64,000 bases of DNA from Streptomyces armeniacus. Lineage in GTDB: Bacteria; Actinomycetota; Actinomycetes; Streptomycetales; Streptomycetaceae. Every line of letters begins with the position of its first letter. Within the stretch, counting starts at the first letter, position 1. Shown piece after piece: positions 42,533-51,382 of the stretch. The translations under genes were made by a program, and so were the position numbers. The DNA lies in the NCBI RefSeq assembly GCF_003355155.1, contig NZ_CP031320.1:2094369-2158368 (forward strand), read 5' to 3'. Below the pieces are notes generated by a model that searched no databases, was not told the DNA's origin, and saw only the letters and a program-made list of their open reading frames with translations.

Positions 42533-44797
42533 GTGGTCGGGAAACGCGGAATCGCCGCCAGAGCCGGAAGCTGGAGCGTGCGGCACAGGTGGGCCGCCGT
42601 CGGAATCTGGATGCTGTTCGTGGTGCTGGCCATGGTCGCCGGTTCCGCGACCGGCACCCAGGAGGTCAAGGACAGCGAGCAGCTGCCCGGCACCGAGACC
42701 GGCCGGACGATGCAGATCATCGAGGACGCGGGGCTGGACGAGCCGGCCGGCGAATCGGTGCTCGTGCAGGCGAAGGACGGCGGCCCGAAGGCCGAGTCGG
42801 CCGACTTCCGCGCCGCGGTCGACCAGGTCGTCAAGGCGGTGCAGGGCACCGGTGAGGTGACCGCGCCGGCCTCGCCGTACGACACCGACACGATCTCCGA
42901 GGACGGGCGGAGCGCGCTCGTCCAGTTCAACATCCGCGGCGATCCGGAGACCGCGGGCGACCGTGTGCAGCCGGTGCTGGACGCGGTGCAGGGCGTGCAG
43001 GACAAGCACGAGGACACGCTGCTGATCGAGGAGATCGGCGACGCGAGCATGAACAAGACGTTCGACGACGCCTTCGGCGACGACTTCAAGCAGGCCGAGT
43101 TCTCGGCGGTGCCCATCGCGTTCGGCATCCTGCTGATCGCGTTCGGCGCGCTGGTCGCCGCGCTGCTGCCGGTTCTGCTGGCGATCACCGCGATCATGGC
43201 CACGATGGGCCTGATGGGCGTGGCCAGCCAGTTCCAGCCGATGAGCGAGACCGCCAACTCCGTGATGCTGCTGGTCGGTCTGGCCGTCGGCGTCGACTAC
43301 TGCCTGTTCTATCTGCGGCGTGAGCGCGAGGAGCGTGCCAAGGGCCGGGATTCGCAGTCCGCGATCGACGTCGCGGCGGCCACCTCCGGGCGTGCCGTGC
43401 TGATCTCGGGTGTGACCGTGATCGTGGCGATGTGCGGGATGCTGTTCACCGGGCTCTCCGAGTTCGAGGCGATGGGCCTGGCCTCGCTGATGGTCGTGGC
43501 CGTGGCCATGGTCGGCTCCGTGACGGTGCTGCCCGCGCTGCTGTCGCTGCTGGGCGAGCGCGTGGAGAAGGGCCGGGTGCCGTTCCTCAACCGCATCAAG
43601 CGCGGCCCGACGAACGAGAACGGCGAGAGCCGCGTATGGCGTGCGGTGCTGGACAAGGTGCTGCGCCGCCCGAAGGCGTCCATCGTGCTGGCGGCCGGTG
43701 TGCTCGCGGCGATCGCCGTGCCCGCCGTCGGGATGAACACCGCGAACCTCACGCTGGACCAGGAGTTCGGCGACTCGCTGCCGATCGTGCAGACCTACGA
43801 GCGGGTCAACTCCGAGTTCCCGGGCGGTTCGGACCCGGCACGCGTGGTGGTGAAGGCGGAGGACATCAACGCCGGACCGGTGCGTTCCGCGATCTCCGAC
43901 TTCCGTGCCCAGGCGGTGAGCGAGGGCGCGTCCAAGGGCCCGGTGGAGGTCGAGACGCACGACAAGGAGAACGTCGCGACCATCGAGGTCCCGCTGATCG
44001 GCGGCTCCGACCAGGACAAGGCGGAGAAGAGCCTCAACATCCTGCGCGACCAGGTGCGTCCGGACACGCTGGACAAGGTGGAAGGCGTGGAGGCGCCGAT
44101 CGGCGGCTCGGTCGCCGGCTCGAAGGACTTCAACGACCAGCTGGTGGGCGCCGTCGCGCCGGTCTTCGCCTTCGTCGTGATCTTCGCCTTCATCCTGATG
44201 CTGCTGTCGTTCCGCTCGCTGACGATCGCGGTCACCTCGATCGTGCTCAACCTGCTGTCGGTCGGGGCGGCTTACGGCATCCTCACGATGGTCTTCCAGC
44301 ACGGCTGGGGTGCCGGGCTGGTCGGCGCCGAGGGCATCGGGGCGATCATCTCGTGGCTGCCGCTGTTCCTGTTCGTGATCCTCTTCGGACTGAGCATGGA
44401 CTACCACGTGTTCGTCGTCTCGCGGATCCGCGAGGCGCGGATGACCGGGCGGAGCACGGCCGACGCCATCCGGCACGGTGTCATCACCACGGCCGGCGTG
44501 GTCACCAGCGCCGCCGTCATCATGGTCGCGGTCTTCGCGATCTTCGGCACGCTGTCCATGCAGAGCATGAAGCAGATGGGCGTGGGCCTGGCGGCCGCGG
44601 TCCTCATCGACGCGACCATCATCCGCGGCGTGCTGCTGCCCGCCGTGATGGCGCTGCTCGACGACCGCAACTGGTATCTGCCCAAGTGGCTGCACTGGCT
44701 GCCCGACATGACCCACGACGAGGAGGTCGCCGAGCAGCCGGGCCCGCCGCCGCAGGTCCAGGGTCACGGCACGGACGAGCCGACCGTACGGGTGTGA
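42533..44797 (+). CDS. MMPL-family RND-type membrane transporter
   Basis: 754 residues. One N-terminal membrane segment (AAVGIWMLFVVLAMVAGSAT), a periplasmic loop, five membrane segments from about residue 195 (IAFGILLIAFGALVAALLPV and on) with the family motif SVMLLVGLAVGVDYCLFYLR, then a repeat of the same plan ending with LFLFVILFGLSMDYHVFVVS and IREARMTGRSTADAIRHGVI. The Asp-Tyr pairs in both halves are the proton-relay residues of MMPL exporters, which move lipids or drugs. GTG at 42533 has GAGGGGG upstream; the frame is open to 42491 but without a ribosome site. Terminated by a hairpin. Confidence 0.93.
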   Translation: MVGKRGIAARAGSWSVRHRWAAVGIWMLFVVLAMVAGSATGTQEVKDSEQLPGTETGRTMQIIEDAGLDEPAGESVLVQAKDGGPKAESADFRAAVDQVVKAVQGTGEVTAPASPYDTDTISEDGRSALVQFNIRGDPETAGDRVQPVLDAVQGVQDKHEDTLLIEEIGDASMNKTFDDAFGDDFKQAEFSAVPIAFGILLIAFGALVAALLPVLLAITAIMATMGLMGVASQFQPMSETANSVMLLVGLAVGVDYCLFYLRREREERAKGRDSQSAIDVAAATSGRAVLISGVTVIVAMCGMLFTGLSEFEAMGLASLMVVAVAMVGSVTVLPALLSLLGERVEKGRVPFLNRIKRGPTNENGESRVWRAVLDKVLRRPKASIVLAAGVLAAIAVPAVGMNTANLTLDQEFGDSLPIVQTYERVNSEFPGGSDPARVVVKAEDINAGPVRSAISDFRAQAVSEGASKGPVEVETHDKENVATIEVPLIGGSDQDKAEKSLNILRDQVRPDTLDKVEGVEAPIGGSVAGSKDFNDQLVGAVAPVFAFVVIFAFILMLLSFRSLTIAVTSIVLNLLSVGAAYGILTMVFQHGWGAGLVGAEGIGAIISWLPLFLFVILFGLSMDYHVFVVSRIREARMTGRSTADAIRHGVITTAGVVTSAAVIMVAVFAIFGTLSMQSMKQMGVGLAAAVLIDATIIRGVLLPAVMALLDDRNWYLPKWLHWLPDMTHDEEVAEQPGPPPQVQGHGTDEPTVRV

Positions 44798-44857
44798 ACG
44801 CGCAGGTGTGACCGTACGAGTGTGAACGTACGGGTGTGACGCGCCCGTAAGTGACCG

Positions 44858-44898
44858 CGCCAGGGCCGGGCCCCACGGAGGAGGGTCCGGCCCTGGCG
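44858..44898. terminator. 16-bp hairpin after the MMPL gene
   Basis: CGCCAGGGCCGG (44858-44869) and CCGGCCCTGGCG (44887-44898) pair perfectly, and GCCC/GGGT continue the stem inside. It lies between the convergent MMPL and GDSL genes. The 60 bp before it repeat GTGTGAACGTACGGGTGTGA-like words. Confidence 0.85.
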
Positions 44899-44913
44899 TG
44901 CGCCTGCCCGCGG

Positions 44914-46098
44914 TCAGGCGCCGCGGCCCGCGAAGGGGCCGCCCGCGGCGAAGGCCGCCTTGGCGAAGCGCTCGCCGATACGGCGGTGGGTGGCGGCGTC
45001 GGGGTGGAGCTGGTCCGGGAGCGGCAGTTCGGCGAAGTCGGCCTCGCCGTAGAGCGCGCAGCCGTCGAGGTAGTGGAGATGCGGGTCGTCGGCCGCCCGC
45101 TGCGCCACGATCCGCGCCAGCTCCTCGCGGATGACGCCCAACGTCAGCTTCCCCATGGCGCGTTCGGCCGGATCCCCCGTGGCGCGGAACCGCAGCTCTC
45201 CCTCGCTCAGCGCGCTGAGGTCGAAGGCGCCGGGGCCCGGGGTGTCTTCGTGGATGGGGCAGTGGATCGGCGAGACGACGAGCAGCGGCGCGGTGGGGTG
45301 GCCGTCGCGGAGGGTGTCGAGGAAGCCGTGTACGGCCGGGCCGAAGGCGCGCAGGCGCATCAGGTCGGCGTTGACGACGTTGATGCCGATCTTGATGCTG
45401 AGCAGGTCGGCGGGGGTGTCCCGCATGGCGCGCGCGGTGAACGGGTCGAGCAGGGCGCCGCCGCCCAGGCCGAGGTTGACCAGTTCCACGCCGCCGAGCG
45501 ACGCGGCGAGCGCCGGCCAGGTGCCGGTGGGCCCGTCGGCGTCGGAGCCGTGGCTGATCGAACTGCCGTGGTGCAGCCACACCTTGCGGCCCCGGTCGGG
45601 CAGGGGCTCGACGGACGCGTTGGTGCGCAGGGCGACGAGTTCGGTGGTCTCCCGGTGCGGCAGCCAGATCTCGACGTCCTTGGCGGCGTCGGACAGGCCG
45701 TCGAAGCGGAGGGTGCCGACGGGCCCGGACGCGTGCTCGGCGGTCCCGGTGGCCAGGTCGACGGTCATGGTGTTGCCGCCGGTCACGGCGGTCCGCGCGG
45801 TCAGCCGGCCGTCCACCAGCAGGTCGTACATGCCCTCCGGGCGGGGCGGCGCGCCCGTGTAGACCCGCTTGGTGGGGAGCGTGTCGAGCTCGACGGCGGT
45901 GGCGCGGGTGCGGAAGGCGAGCCGTACGCCGGAGGGCTGGGACTCGGCCATGGCCAGCTGCGGGTCGTCGCACTGGGCGCGGGCACGGGCGGGCAGCCGG
46001 TGCAGCAGGACGCCGTGCGCGGTGCGCTCCAGGTCGAGGGCGCCGCGCAGGAGTTCCGCGGTGAGGGGTGTGGTGATCCAGTCGTGCTCGGTGCTCAT
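44914..46098 (-). CDS. GDSL/SGNH-family hydrolase
   Basis: 394 residues. An N-terminal beta-sandwich (about 1-170) with VRLAFRTRATAVELDTLPTK precedes the SGNH domain. The nucleophile block I is WLHHGSSISHGSDADGPT (Ser in place of GDS), ELVNLGLGGGALLDPFTARA gives the oxyanion Gly, INVVNADLMRLR gives the Asn block, and LPDQLHPDAATHRRIGERFA carries the Asp-x-x-His pair. This two-domain build occurs in actinobacterial SGNH proteins of unknown substrate, probably carbohydrate esterases. No signal peptide. ATG at 46098. A triple GGTACG repeat lies at 46137-46155 between it and the TetR gene. Confidence 0.87.
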   Translation of the reverse strand: MSTEHDWITTPLTAELLRGALDLERTAHGVLLHRLPARARAQCDDPQLAMAESQPSGVRLAFRTRATAVELDTLPTKRVYTGAPPRPEGMYDLLVDGRLTARTAVTGGNTMTVDLATGTAEHASGPVGTLRFDGLSDAAKDVEIWLPHRETTELVALRTNASVEPLPDRGRKVWLHHGSSISHGSDADGPTGTWPALAASLGGVELVNLGLGGGALLDPFTARAMRDTPADLLSIKIGINVVNADLMRLRAFGPAVHGFLDTLRDGHPTAPLLVVSPIHCPIHEDTPGPGAFDLSALSEGELRFRATGDPAERAMGKLTLGVIREELARIVAQRAADDPHLHYLDGCALYGEADFAELPLPDQLHPDAATHRRIGERFAKAAFAAGGPFAGRGA

Positions 46099-46182
46099 CG
46101 TCTGTCCTGCCTCAGCTGCTGTTCGGGTGTCGAATCGGTACGGGTACGGGTACGGGGTGCGGGCTCCGTGCGCCGGTACGGC

Positions 46183-46761
46183 TTACGGCGACGGCGGCGC
46201 GGGCCAGTTCCGGAGCAGGGCGTCGAGGGCGTCCAGGGCCCGGATCCAGCTCTCCTGCGAGTCCGGCTCGCTGTGGCTGAACCCTCCTCCCGCCTCCAGG
46301 CTCACGAAGCCGTGGAAGACGCTGCCCAGGAGCCGTACCGCGTGCGTCTGGTCCGGCTCGGCCAGGTCGTAGCCGCGCAGGATCGCCCGCGTCATCTGCG
46401 CGTGCCGTACGCCGGCGCTGGCGGCGGCCGTCTCCGGGTCGAGCGGCGCACGGGCGGCGGTGTAGCGGCCGGGGTGCTCGCGCGCGTAGTCGCGGTAGAC
46501 GTGGGCGAAGGCGGTCAGGGCGTCCTTGCCGGCCCGGCCGGCCAGGGCCTCGGCGGCCCGGTCGGCGAGCTCCTCCAGGGCGAGCAGCGTGATCCGGGTC
46601 TTGAGGTCCTGGGAGCTCCTGAGGTGCGAGTAGAGGCTCGCGACCTTGACGTCGAACCGCCTGGCCAGCGCCGAGAGGGTCACCTGGTCGAAGCCGAGCT
46701 CGTCGGCGAGCTCCGCCCCCGCCTGGGTGAGGCGTGCCGTGGTGAGTCCCGCGCGTGCCAT
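46183..46761 (-). CDS. TetR-family transcriptional regulator
   Basis: 192 residues. HTH: AELADELGFDQVTLSALARR, FDVKVASLYSHLRSSQDLKT. The C-terminal half (YAREHPGRYTAARAPLD, LLGSVFHGFVSLEAGGGFSH) has the WHG-type TetR C-terminal domain. ATG at 46761 has GGAAGGGAAG upstream. A perfect palindrome CCTAAAGCCTTTAGG lies 41 bp upstream (46802-46816), plus a degenerate half copy ACCTGAAGCC closer in, so it most likely represses itself and the divergent small gene at 46997. Confidence 0.92.
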   Translation of the reverse strand: MARAGLTTARLTQAGAELADELGFDQVTLSALARRFDVKVASLYSHLRSSQDLKTRITLLALEELADRAAEALAGRAGKDALTAFAHVYRDYAREHPGRYTAARAPLDPETAAASAGVRHAQMTRAILRGYDLAEPDQTHAVRLLGSVFHGFVSLEAGGGFSHSEPDSQESWIRALDALDALLRNWPAPPSP

Positions 46762-46780
46762 GGGGTCTTCCCTTCCTCTA

Positions 46781-46816
46781 CCTGAAGCCATTATGCGTTT
46801 ACCTAAAGCCTTTAGG
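46781..46816. promoter_or_regulatory. TetR operator: perfect palindrome plus degenerate half site
   Basis: CCTAAAG-C-CTTTAGG (46802-46816) is a perfect 7-1-7 palindrome. ACCTGAAGCC (46781-46790) repeats its left arm about 20 bp nearer the TetR start. Both lie in the divergent promoter region and are the likely binding site of the adjacent TetR regulator. Confidence 0.65.
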
Positions 46817-46996
46817 CAAATGGGTAGACGTTAATGGTTTTCCCTCCCGCGGGGCGTGCCCTAGGGTGCCGTCCGCGTCGGGCGTCGGCCCGGCCGTACT
46901 CGAGCCCCGGAAGGAGCGTGGCGCCATGCGGCGGTTGCCCTAGCCGCCCGCCCGGACGGTCCGGGGGTACGGGCGGCGGGTTCCGGAAGGAACGAG

Positions 46997-47299
46997 ATGT
47001 CCCGTACGGACAAGACCAAGCCGCTGTGGGTGCGCTGTGCCGAGCACCGCCCCCTGCCTGCGCACGATCACCGCTTCGGCCCCTGCGACCTGCCGCCGGA
47101 GTCGGGGCCGACCCGCGAGGACCCCGGCACGCGGTGCCGGTGGGTGTACGCCGAGTTCGGCAACACGTGCTGCTCCGGCCCCAACGGGCGCGCGGCCAAG
47201 AAGGAGATGGGCGAGATGAACCGGGCGGAGAACCGCAGGGACCGCTACGCGGCCCGGCTCGCGGCCCGCCGCTATGCCACCGGTGAGGACCGCGACTGA
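46997..47299 (+). CDS. Small basic conserved protein
   Basis: 100 residues, unrecognised by function. MSRTDKTKPLWVRCAEHRPL opens it; HDHRFGPCDLP, TRCRWVYAEFGNTCCSGPNG and AENRRDRYAARLAARRYATG follow. Four Cys and several His suggest metal binding. Related short proteins beginning SRTDKT occur in actinobacteria. ATG at 46997 has GGAAGGAACGAG upstream. Its promoter region carries the TetR operator, so it may be the regulated gene. Its last 28 bp overlap the convergent acyltransferase gene. Confidence 0.7.
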   Translation: MSRTDKTKPLWVRCAEHRPLPAHDHRFGPCDLPPESGPTREDPGTRCRWVYAEFGNTCCSGPNGRAAKKEMGEMNRAENRRDRYAARLAARRYATGEDRD

Positions 47300-48537
47300 C
47301 CGCTGTCCCGATCGCCGTCGCCCTGGACGTCACCCTGGACGCGCCGCCGGGCCTGGGCCACCGGGTCCGGCCGGAACAGCCAGTCCATCCGCGGCTCCAC
47401 CGCGAAGCGGAACACCCGGCGTACGGGCTCCGTGCAGAGCAGCGTGATCACGACTCCCGCGACCAGGGTGACGGCGACCATGCCGAGCGGCGTGTGGGGC
47501 CAGTCCGCGTGCGGCCAGTCCGTGTCGTACCAGCCCCACCACACGGAGCCCTTCACCAGGAAGCCGTGCAGCAGGTAGCCGTACAGCGTGCCCGCCCCCA
47601 GTGCCGTGAACCACATGCGGCGCCGCGGCACCCACGCCAGGAAGCACGCCGTCAGCAGCATCGAGCAGGCGAACAGGCCGACGCTCATGGCGCCGCCGGC
47701 CCAGGCCTGGACTCCCAGGTCCTGGCCGCTGTCGCGGCGGTAGAACCACTGGTAGTTCAGCCGGGGCGCCGCCCAGTACGCGAAGACGAGCGCGGTGGCG
47801 CCCACCGGCAGCGCCGCCAGCCGTACCGCGCGGCGCCGCAGGAGCGCGAAGTGCTCGGGGTTCAGGACGAGTCCGAGCACGAAGAAGGGCAGGAACTGGA
47901 GCACCCGCTGCAGGTCCAGGTTCGAGTCGACGTCCGGGGTCACCGCGCTCAGCAGGGCGATGCCGACGGCGATCGGCACCGGCCAGCGCAGCGTCCGCCA
48001 GATCGGGGTGGTGAGCCGCCACACGAAGAGGGCGACCAGGAACCAGTTCAGGAAGTACGGATCCACCAGGTTGACCGGGTACGTCGGGTCGTCGTCGGCC
48101 CAGCGGCGGAAGAAGGCGTACGCGAACTCGAAGAGGACGTACGGCACCAGGATGCCCGTGACCAGCCGGTGCAGCCTGCGCGGGCTGAGGTCGAAGCCGC
48201 GCGAGAAGTACCCGGAGATCACGATGAACGCGGGCATGTGGAAGGTGTAGACGAACATGTAGAGCGCCGTCGCCGCGCGGCTGTCGTTCCGGAACGGCTC
48301 CCAGGAGTGGGCGCACGCGACGAGGACGATGGCGAGGTACTTGGCGTTGTCGAAGAACGGGTCGCGACCCGCCGTATCCGTCTTGTCCGGCTTCTTCGCC
48401 TTGCCGGACGTGCCCGGCATGCTCGGTGTACCGGACACATCCGGTGTGTCCGTCGTACGGGTTGAATCCGGCGCATCCGATGTGCCCGGCGGTTTCCGCT
48501 CCGGCGGGAGCGGTGCATGCGAGCGGGGCCCCTGCAT
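47272..48537 (-). CDS. Acyltransferase-3 family membrane protein
   Basis: 421 residues. A long disordered Pro/Thr/Asp-rich N-terminus (about 1-60) precedes about ten membrane segments. DNAKYLAIVLVACAHSWEPF carries the conserved His of the acyltransferase-3 family; HMPAFIVISGYFSRGFDLSP and LVPYVLFEFAYAFFRRW follow. These enzymes move acetyl or other acyl groups onto sugars of envelope polymers. It starts 2 bp after the stop of the large transferase gene, so it is the last gene of the wall-polymer operon; a role in acylating the polymer is inferred. Confidence 0.9.
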   Translation of the reverse strand: MQGPRSHAPLPPERKPPGTSDAPDSTRTTDTPDVSGTPSMPGTSGKAKKPDKTDTAGRDPFFDNAKYLAIVLVACAHSWEPFRNDSRAATALYMFVYTFHMPAFIVISGYFSRGFDLSPRRLHRLVTGILVPYVLFEFAYAFFRRWADDDPTYPVNLVDPYFLNWFLVALFVWRLTTPIWRTLRWPVPIAVGIALLSAVTPDVDSNLDLQRVLQFLPFFVLGLVLNPEHFALLRRRAVRLAALPVGATALVFAYWAAPRLNYQWFYRRDSGQDLGVQAWAGGAMSVGLFACSMLLTACFLAWVPRRRMWFTALGAGTLYGYLLHGFLVKGSVWWGWYDTDWPHADWPHTPLGMVAVTLVAGVVITLLCTEPVRRVFRFAVEPRMDWLFRPDPVAQARRRVQGDVQGDGDRDSGQSRSSPVA

Positions 48538-48539
48538 CG

Positions 48540-51326
48540 TCAGCGGTCTACCTCCAGCATCCTGTCGACGACCCGCCGGGTGGCCAGTCCGTCCGCGGGC
48601 TCGCAGAAGTCCCGTACGAACTCCGCGTACCGGTCACCGTACTCGGCGCGGACCGTGTCGAGCTCGCGCAGGGCCCGTACGAGCTCCTCCGACGTCTTGA
48701 CGAGCGGGCCGGGCGCGCGGGCGGCGAAGTCGAAGTAGAAGCCGCGGAGGGTGTCGCGGTAGTGCTCGAGGTCGTAGGTGAAGAACAGCATCGGGCGGCC
48801 GGAGTGCGCGAAGTCGAAGAACGCCGAGGAATAGTCGGTGATCAGCACGTCCGCGATGAGGTACAGCTCCGCGATGTCCGGATACGCCGACACGTCCCAG
48901 ACGAAGCCCTGTCCGGCGCCGGGGATGCTGTCGAGCACCTTCGGGTGCTTGCGGAAGAGGAACACGTGGTCGGCGCCGAGCGCGCGTTCCGCCGCAGCGA
49001 GGTCGACGTGCAGGTCGAGCTTGAACCGCTGCCCGCCGTACCGCTGGTCGTCCCGCCAGGTCGGCGCGTACAGCACCACCTTCCGGCCACTCGGGATGCC
49101 GAGGGTCTCGCGTACGCGCGCGGCGGTCTTGTCCCGGTCCGGGGCATGGAAGATGTCGTTCCGCGGATAGCCGGACTCCAGGATCTCGGTCTCGCAGCAG
49201 AAGGCGTTCCGCATGATGGGTGTCGTGAACGCGTTCGGGGAGACGAGGAAGTCCCACTGCCGGGAGCGGTGCGGCAGGCTCGCGATGTACGCGCGGTTGG
49301 CCTTGGGCGTGCCCAGCAGGTCGGCGCCGATCTTCTTCAGCGGGGTGCCGTGCCAGGTCTGTACGACGCGCTGCCCTTCGCGCCGTTCGAACCAGTCGCC
49401 GATGCCGACGTTGGTGACGACGTAACGGCTGCGGGCCAGCGCCTCGTACCACTCCGCGCTGTGCCACTCCACGGGCCGCGCCCCGGGAGGCAGCGCCACC
49501 TGCTGGTCCGAGACGGACCACAGGTGCTCGACGTCCAGGCCGCGCCGCATCAGCTCCTCGTACACGGCGCGGGGCGAGTCCGAGAACTGCTTGCCGCCGA
49601 AGCTGTTGTAGAAGACGGCGTCGCGCAGGGGCCGCGTCTTGCACTCGGCGGTGAAGTCCTCGCGCAGCAGCCGCTGCCGGTAAGCGCCGCGCTCGCCGTC
49701 CGTGAGCACCGGGCCGGAGGCGAGGAACACGCGGTCGAAGAAGCGCCGTTCGAGGGTGTACGTGCGGTGCGTGCCCGTGTGCTCCAGCGGCAGCCGGTCC
49801 ACGAGATCGGCGCGGATCTTCACCGGCGCGTCCGTCTTGTGACTCCGTGCACCGCGCGCGCGGAACGAGAAGTACCAGCGGCCCTTGCGCAGCGGGAGCC
49901 GTTCGCCGTACGACTCGGTCTCCTCCGGCCGTACGCGTGCGGTGAACCGGCCGTCGGCGAACGTGAGCGGCAGTGCCCGCTCCTCGAAGCGCTCGCCGTG
50001 CCGGAGGATCAGGTCCGTGTTCTCGGCGGGCCCGGAGTAGGCGCCCTCCAGGAGGAGTTCGCCCTCGTCCGTCCACTCCAGCCGGTCGAGCACCGGCTGC
50101 CGCATGCGGTCGTGCAGCTTGAGCAGGCCGGGCCCGTCGGTGGTCACGGCGATCTCGCGGCCCCCGGGCAGCAGGTGGCAGCCCGCGGCGAAGTCCGCGC
50201 CGACGGTGGCGCGGCGGGTGCTGCCGTCGTCGAAGAGGAAGCTCGCGTGGAAGTCGGCGGTCTTCTCGGTCTCGGTGGCCGCGACGTACAGCTCCGGCAC
50301 CGGCACCCGGGCCGCGCAGTGCCGCCAGCCGTCGTCCGCCTTCTCCGCGGACCGGTCCGACGGCTCGCGATCCACCAGCTCGTAGTCCACGGGCTCGTCC
50401 GAACCGGCCCGTACGACCCGCAGCCGTACCGGCCCGGACGCGGCCCACACCGCGTCCCGTACGCGTACGGCCAGCTCCAGGTCGTCGTCCGCCCGCGCGT
50501 GCCCGGTGACTTCGGCCGGCACCCGGTCCACGGTGAACCGCAGCCGGTCCTCGTCGAAGCCCGCGACGAGCCGTACGCCGTCCTCCGGGAACCGCACCTG
50601 CGAGTGCCCGCTGGTGCCGATCTGCGTCTTCAGGACGCCGCCGCGGTGCGCGCCGCCCGGCCCCGGCACGGCGACGGTCAGGACCCACTCCCCCGGCGAC
50701 CAGCCGCCGCCCGTACGGAACTTGGCGGGGTCGACGGCGATCTCGAACCCCGACCAGTCGTAGCAGTGCAGCGCCTGCTTCGAGTCGGCCGTGGCCCGCG
50801 GGTCCCGTACGGTGCGCAGACCGAGCGGCACCCGCCGCTTGCTGCCACGCCGGCGCAGCCAGGCGAGCCGGGGGACGCGGGAGCGGGTGGCGGCGGGGAC
50901 GTTGACGAGGTACGCGTAGCCGCGTACGACGAGCTTGCCGTCCTCCCACGTCATGCCGGTGAGCTTGGCGCGTACGGGCAGCTCGCCCGCGCGCAGCCGC
51001 GTCACCTCCTCCGGCAGCGAACCGGTGTCCAGGCACGGCAGCTCGATACGGGCCCGGCGCAGGCCCCGTACGTGGAACGCCGCCGGGTTCTCCCGCTCGA
51101 ACCGCACCACGCCGACGAGTTCACCGGCGCGTCCCTCTGCCGCCAGATGCCACTTCACGCGCTCCAGCGGCGGCAGCTTCCGCAGGACGCCCGCTCGCGC
51201 CCCGCCGCCGAGCAGGTCCCGTGCCCCCGCGAGGAGCGCGGCGCGCTCCTCGTCGTCCGCTTCGGGGAGGAACTTCATCAGGCGCCGGAGTTCCTCGGGT
51301 ACGGGGTCGGCGGGTTTGGCTGCCAC
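48540..51326 (-). CDS. CDP-glycerol/ribitol glycerophosphotransferase family protein, large
   Basis: 928 residues. The first about 550 residues form beta-rich repeated modules (e.g. FAAGCHLLPGGREIAVTTDG, YGERLPLRKGRWYFSFRARG) of unknown role, common in actinobacterial members. The C-terminal transferase (about 560-928) has VFYNSFGGKQFSDSPRAVYE, VVQTWHGTPLKKIGADLLGT with the catalytic His, VVLYAPTWRDDQ, RKHPKVLDSI and VLITDYSSAFFDFAHSGRPM, the classical TagF/TarL motifs. It polymerises ribitol or glycerol phosphate outside or at the membrane. GTG at 51326 begins MAAKPADPVPEELRRLMKFL after GAAAGG; a longer open frame upstream is antisense of the next gene and was dropped. Confidence 0.88.
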   Translation of the reverse strand: MAAKPADPVPEELRRLMKFLPEADDEERAALLAGARDLLGGGARAGVLRKLPPLERVKWHLAAEGRAGELVGVVRFERENPAAFHVRGLRRARIELPCLDTGSLPEEVTRLRAGELPVRAKLTGMTWEDGKLVVRGYAYLVNVPAATRSRVPRLAWLRRRGSKRRVPLGLRTVRDPRATADSKQALHCYDWSGFEIAVDPAKFRTGGGWSPGEWVLTVAVPGPGGAHRGGVLKTQIGTSGHSQVRFPEDGVRLVAGFDEDRLRFTVDRVPAEVTGHARADDDLELAVRVRDAVWAASGPVRLRVVRAGSDEPVDYELVDREPSDRSAEKADDGWRHCAARVPVPELYVAATETEKTADFHASFLFDDGSTRRATVGADFAAGCHLLPGGREIAVTTDGPGLLKLHDRMRQPVLDRLEWTDEGELLLEGAYSGPAENTDLILRHGERFEERALPLTFADGRFTARVRPEETESYGERLPLRKGRWYFSFRARGARSHKTDAPVKIRADLVDRLPLEHTGTHRTYTLERRFFDRVFLASGPVLTDGERGAYRQRLLREDFTAECKTRPLRDAVFYNSFGGKQFSDSPRAVYEELMRRGLDVEHLWSVSDQQVALPPGARPVEWHSAEWYEALARSRYVVTNVGIGDWFERREGQRVVQTWHGTPLKKIGADLLGTPKANRAYIASLPHRSRQWDFLVSPNAFTTPIMRNAFCCETEILESGYPRNDIFHAPDRDKTAARVRETLGIPSGRKVVLYAPTWRDDQRYGGQRFKLDLHVDLAAAERALGADHVFLFRKHPKVLDSIPGAGQGFVWDVSAYPDIAELYLIADVLITDYSSAFFDFAHSGRPMLFFTYDLEHYRDTLRGFYFDFAARAPGPLVKTSEELVRALRELDTVRAEYGDRYAEFVRDFCEPADGLATRRVVDRMLEVDR

Positions 51327-51382
51327 GTGCGGGCCTTTCGGTGGGTCGGTGCGTGGGGGCGCGGGCGGCGGGCGCGTGAGCG

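Noticed and set aside
42308..45973. Minus-strand frame of about 1200 residues opposite the MMPL gene
   Set aside because: His/Arg/Asp-rich antisense translation; the plus-strand MMPL motifs are unmistakable.
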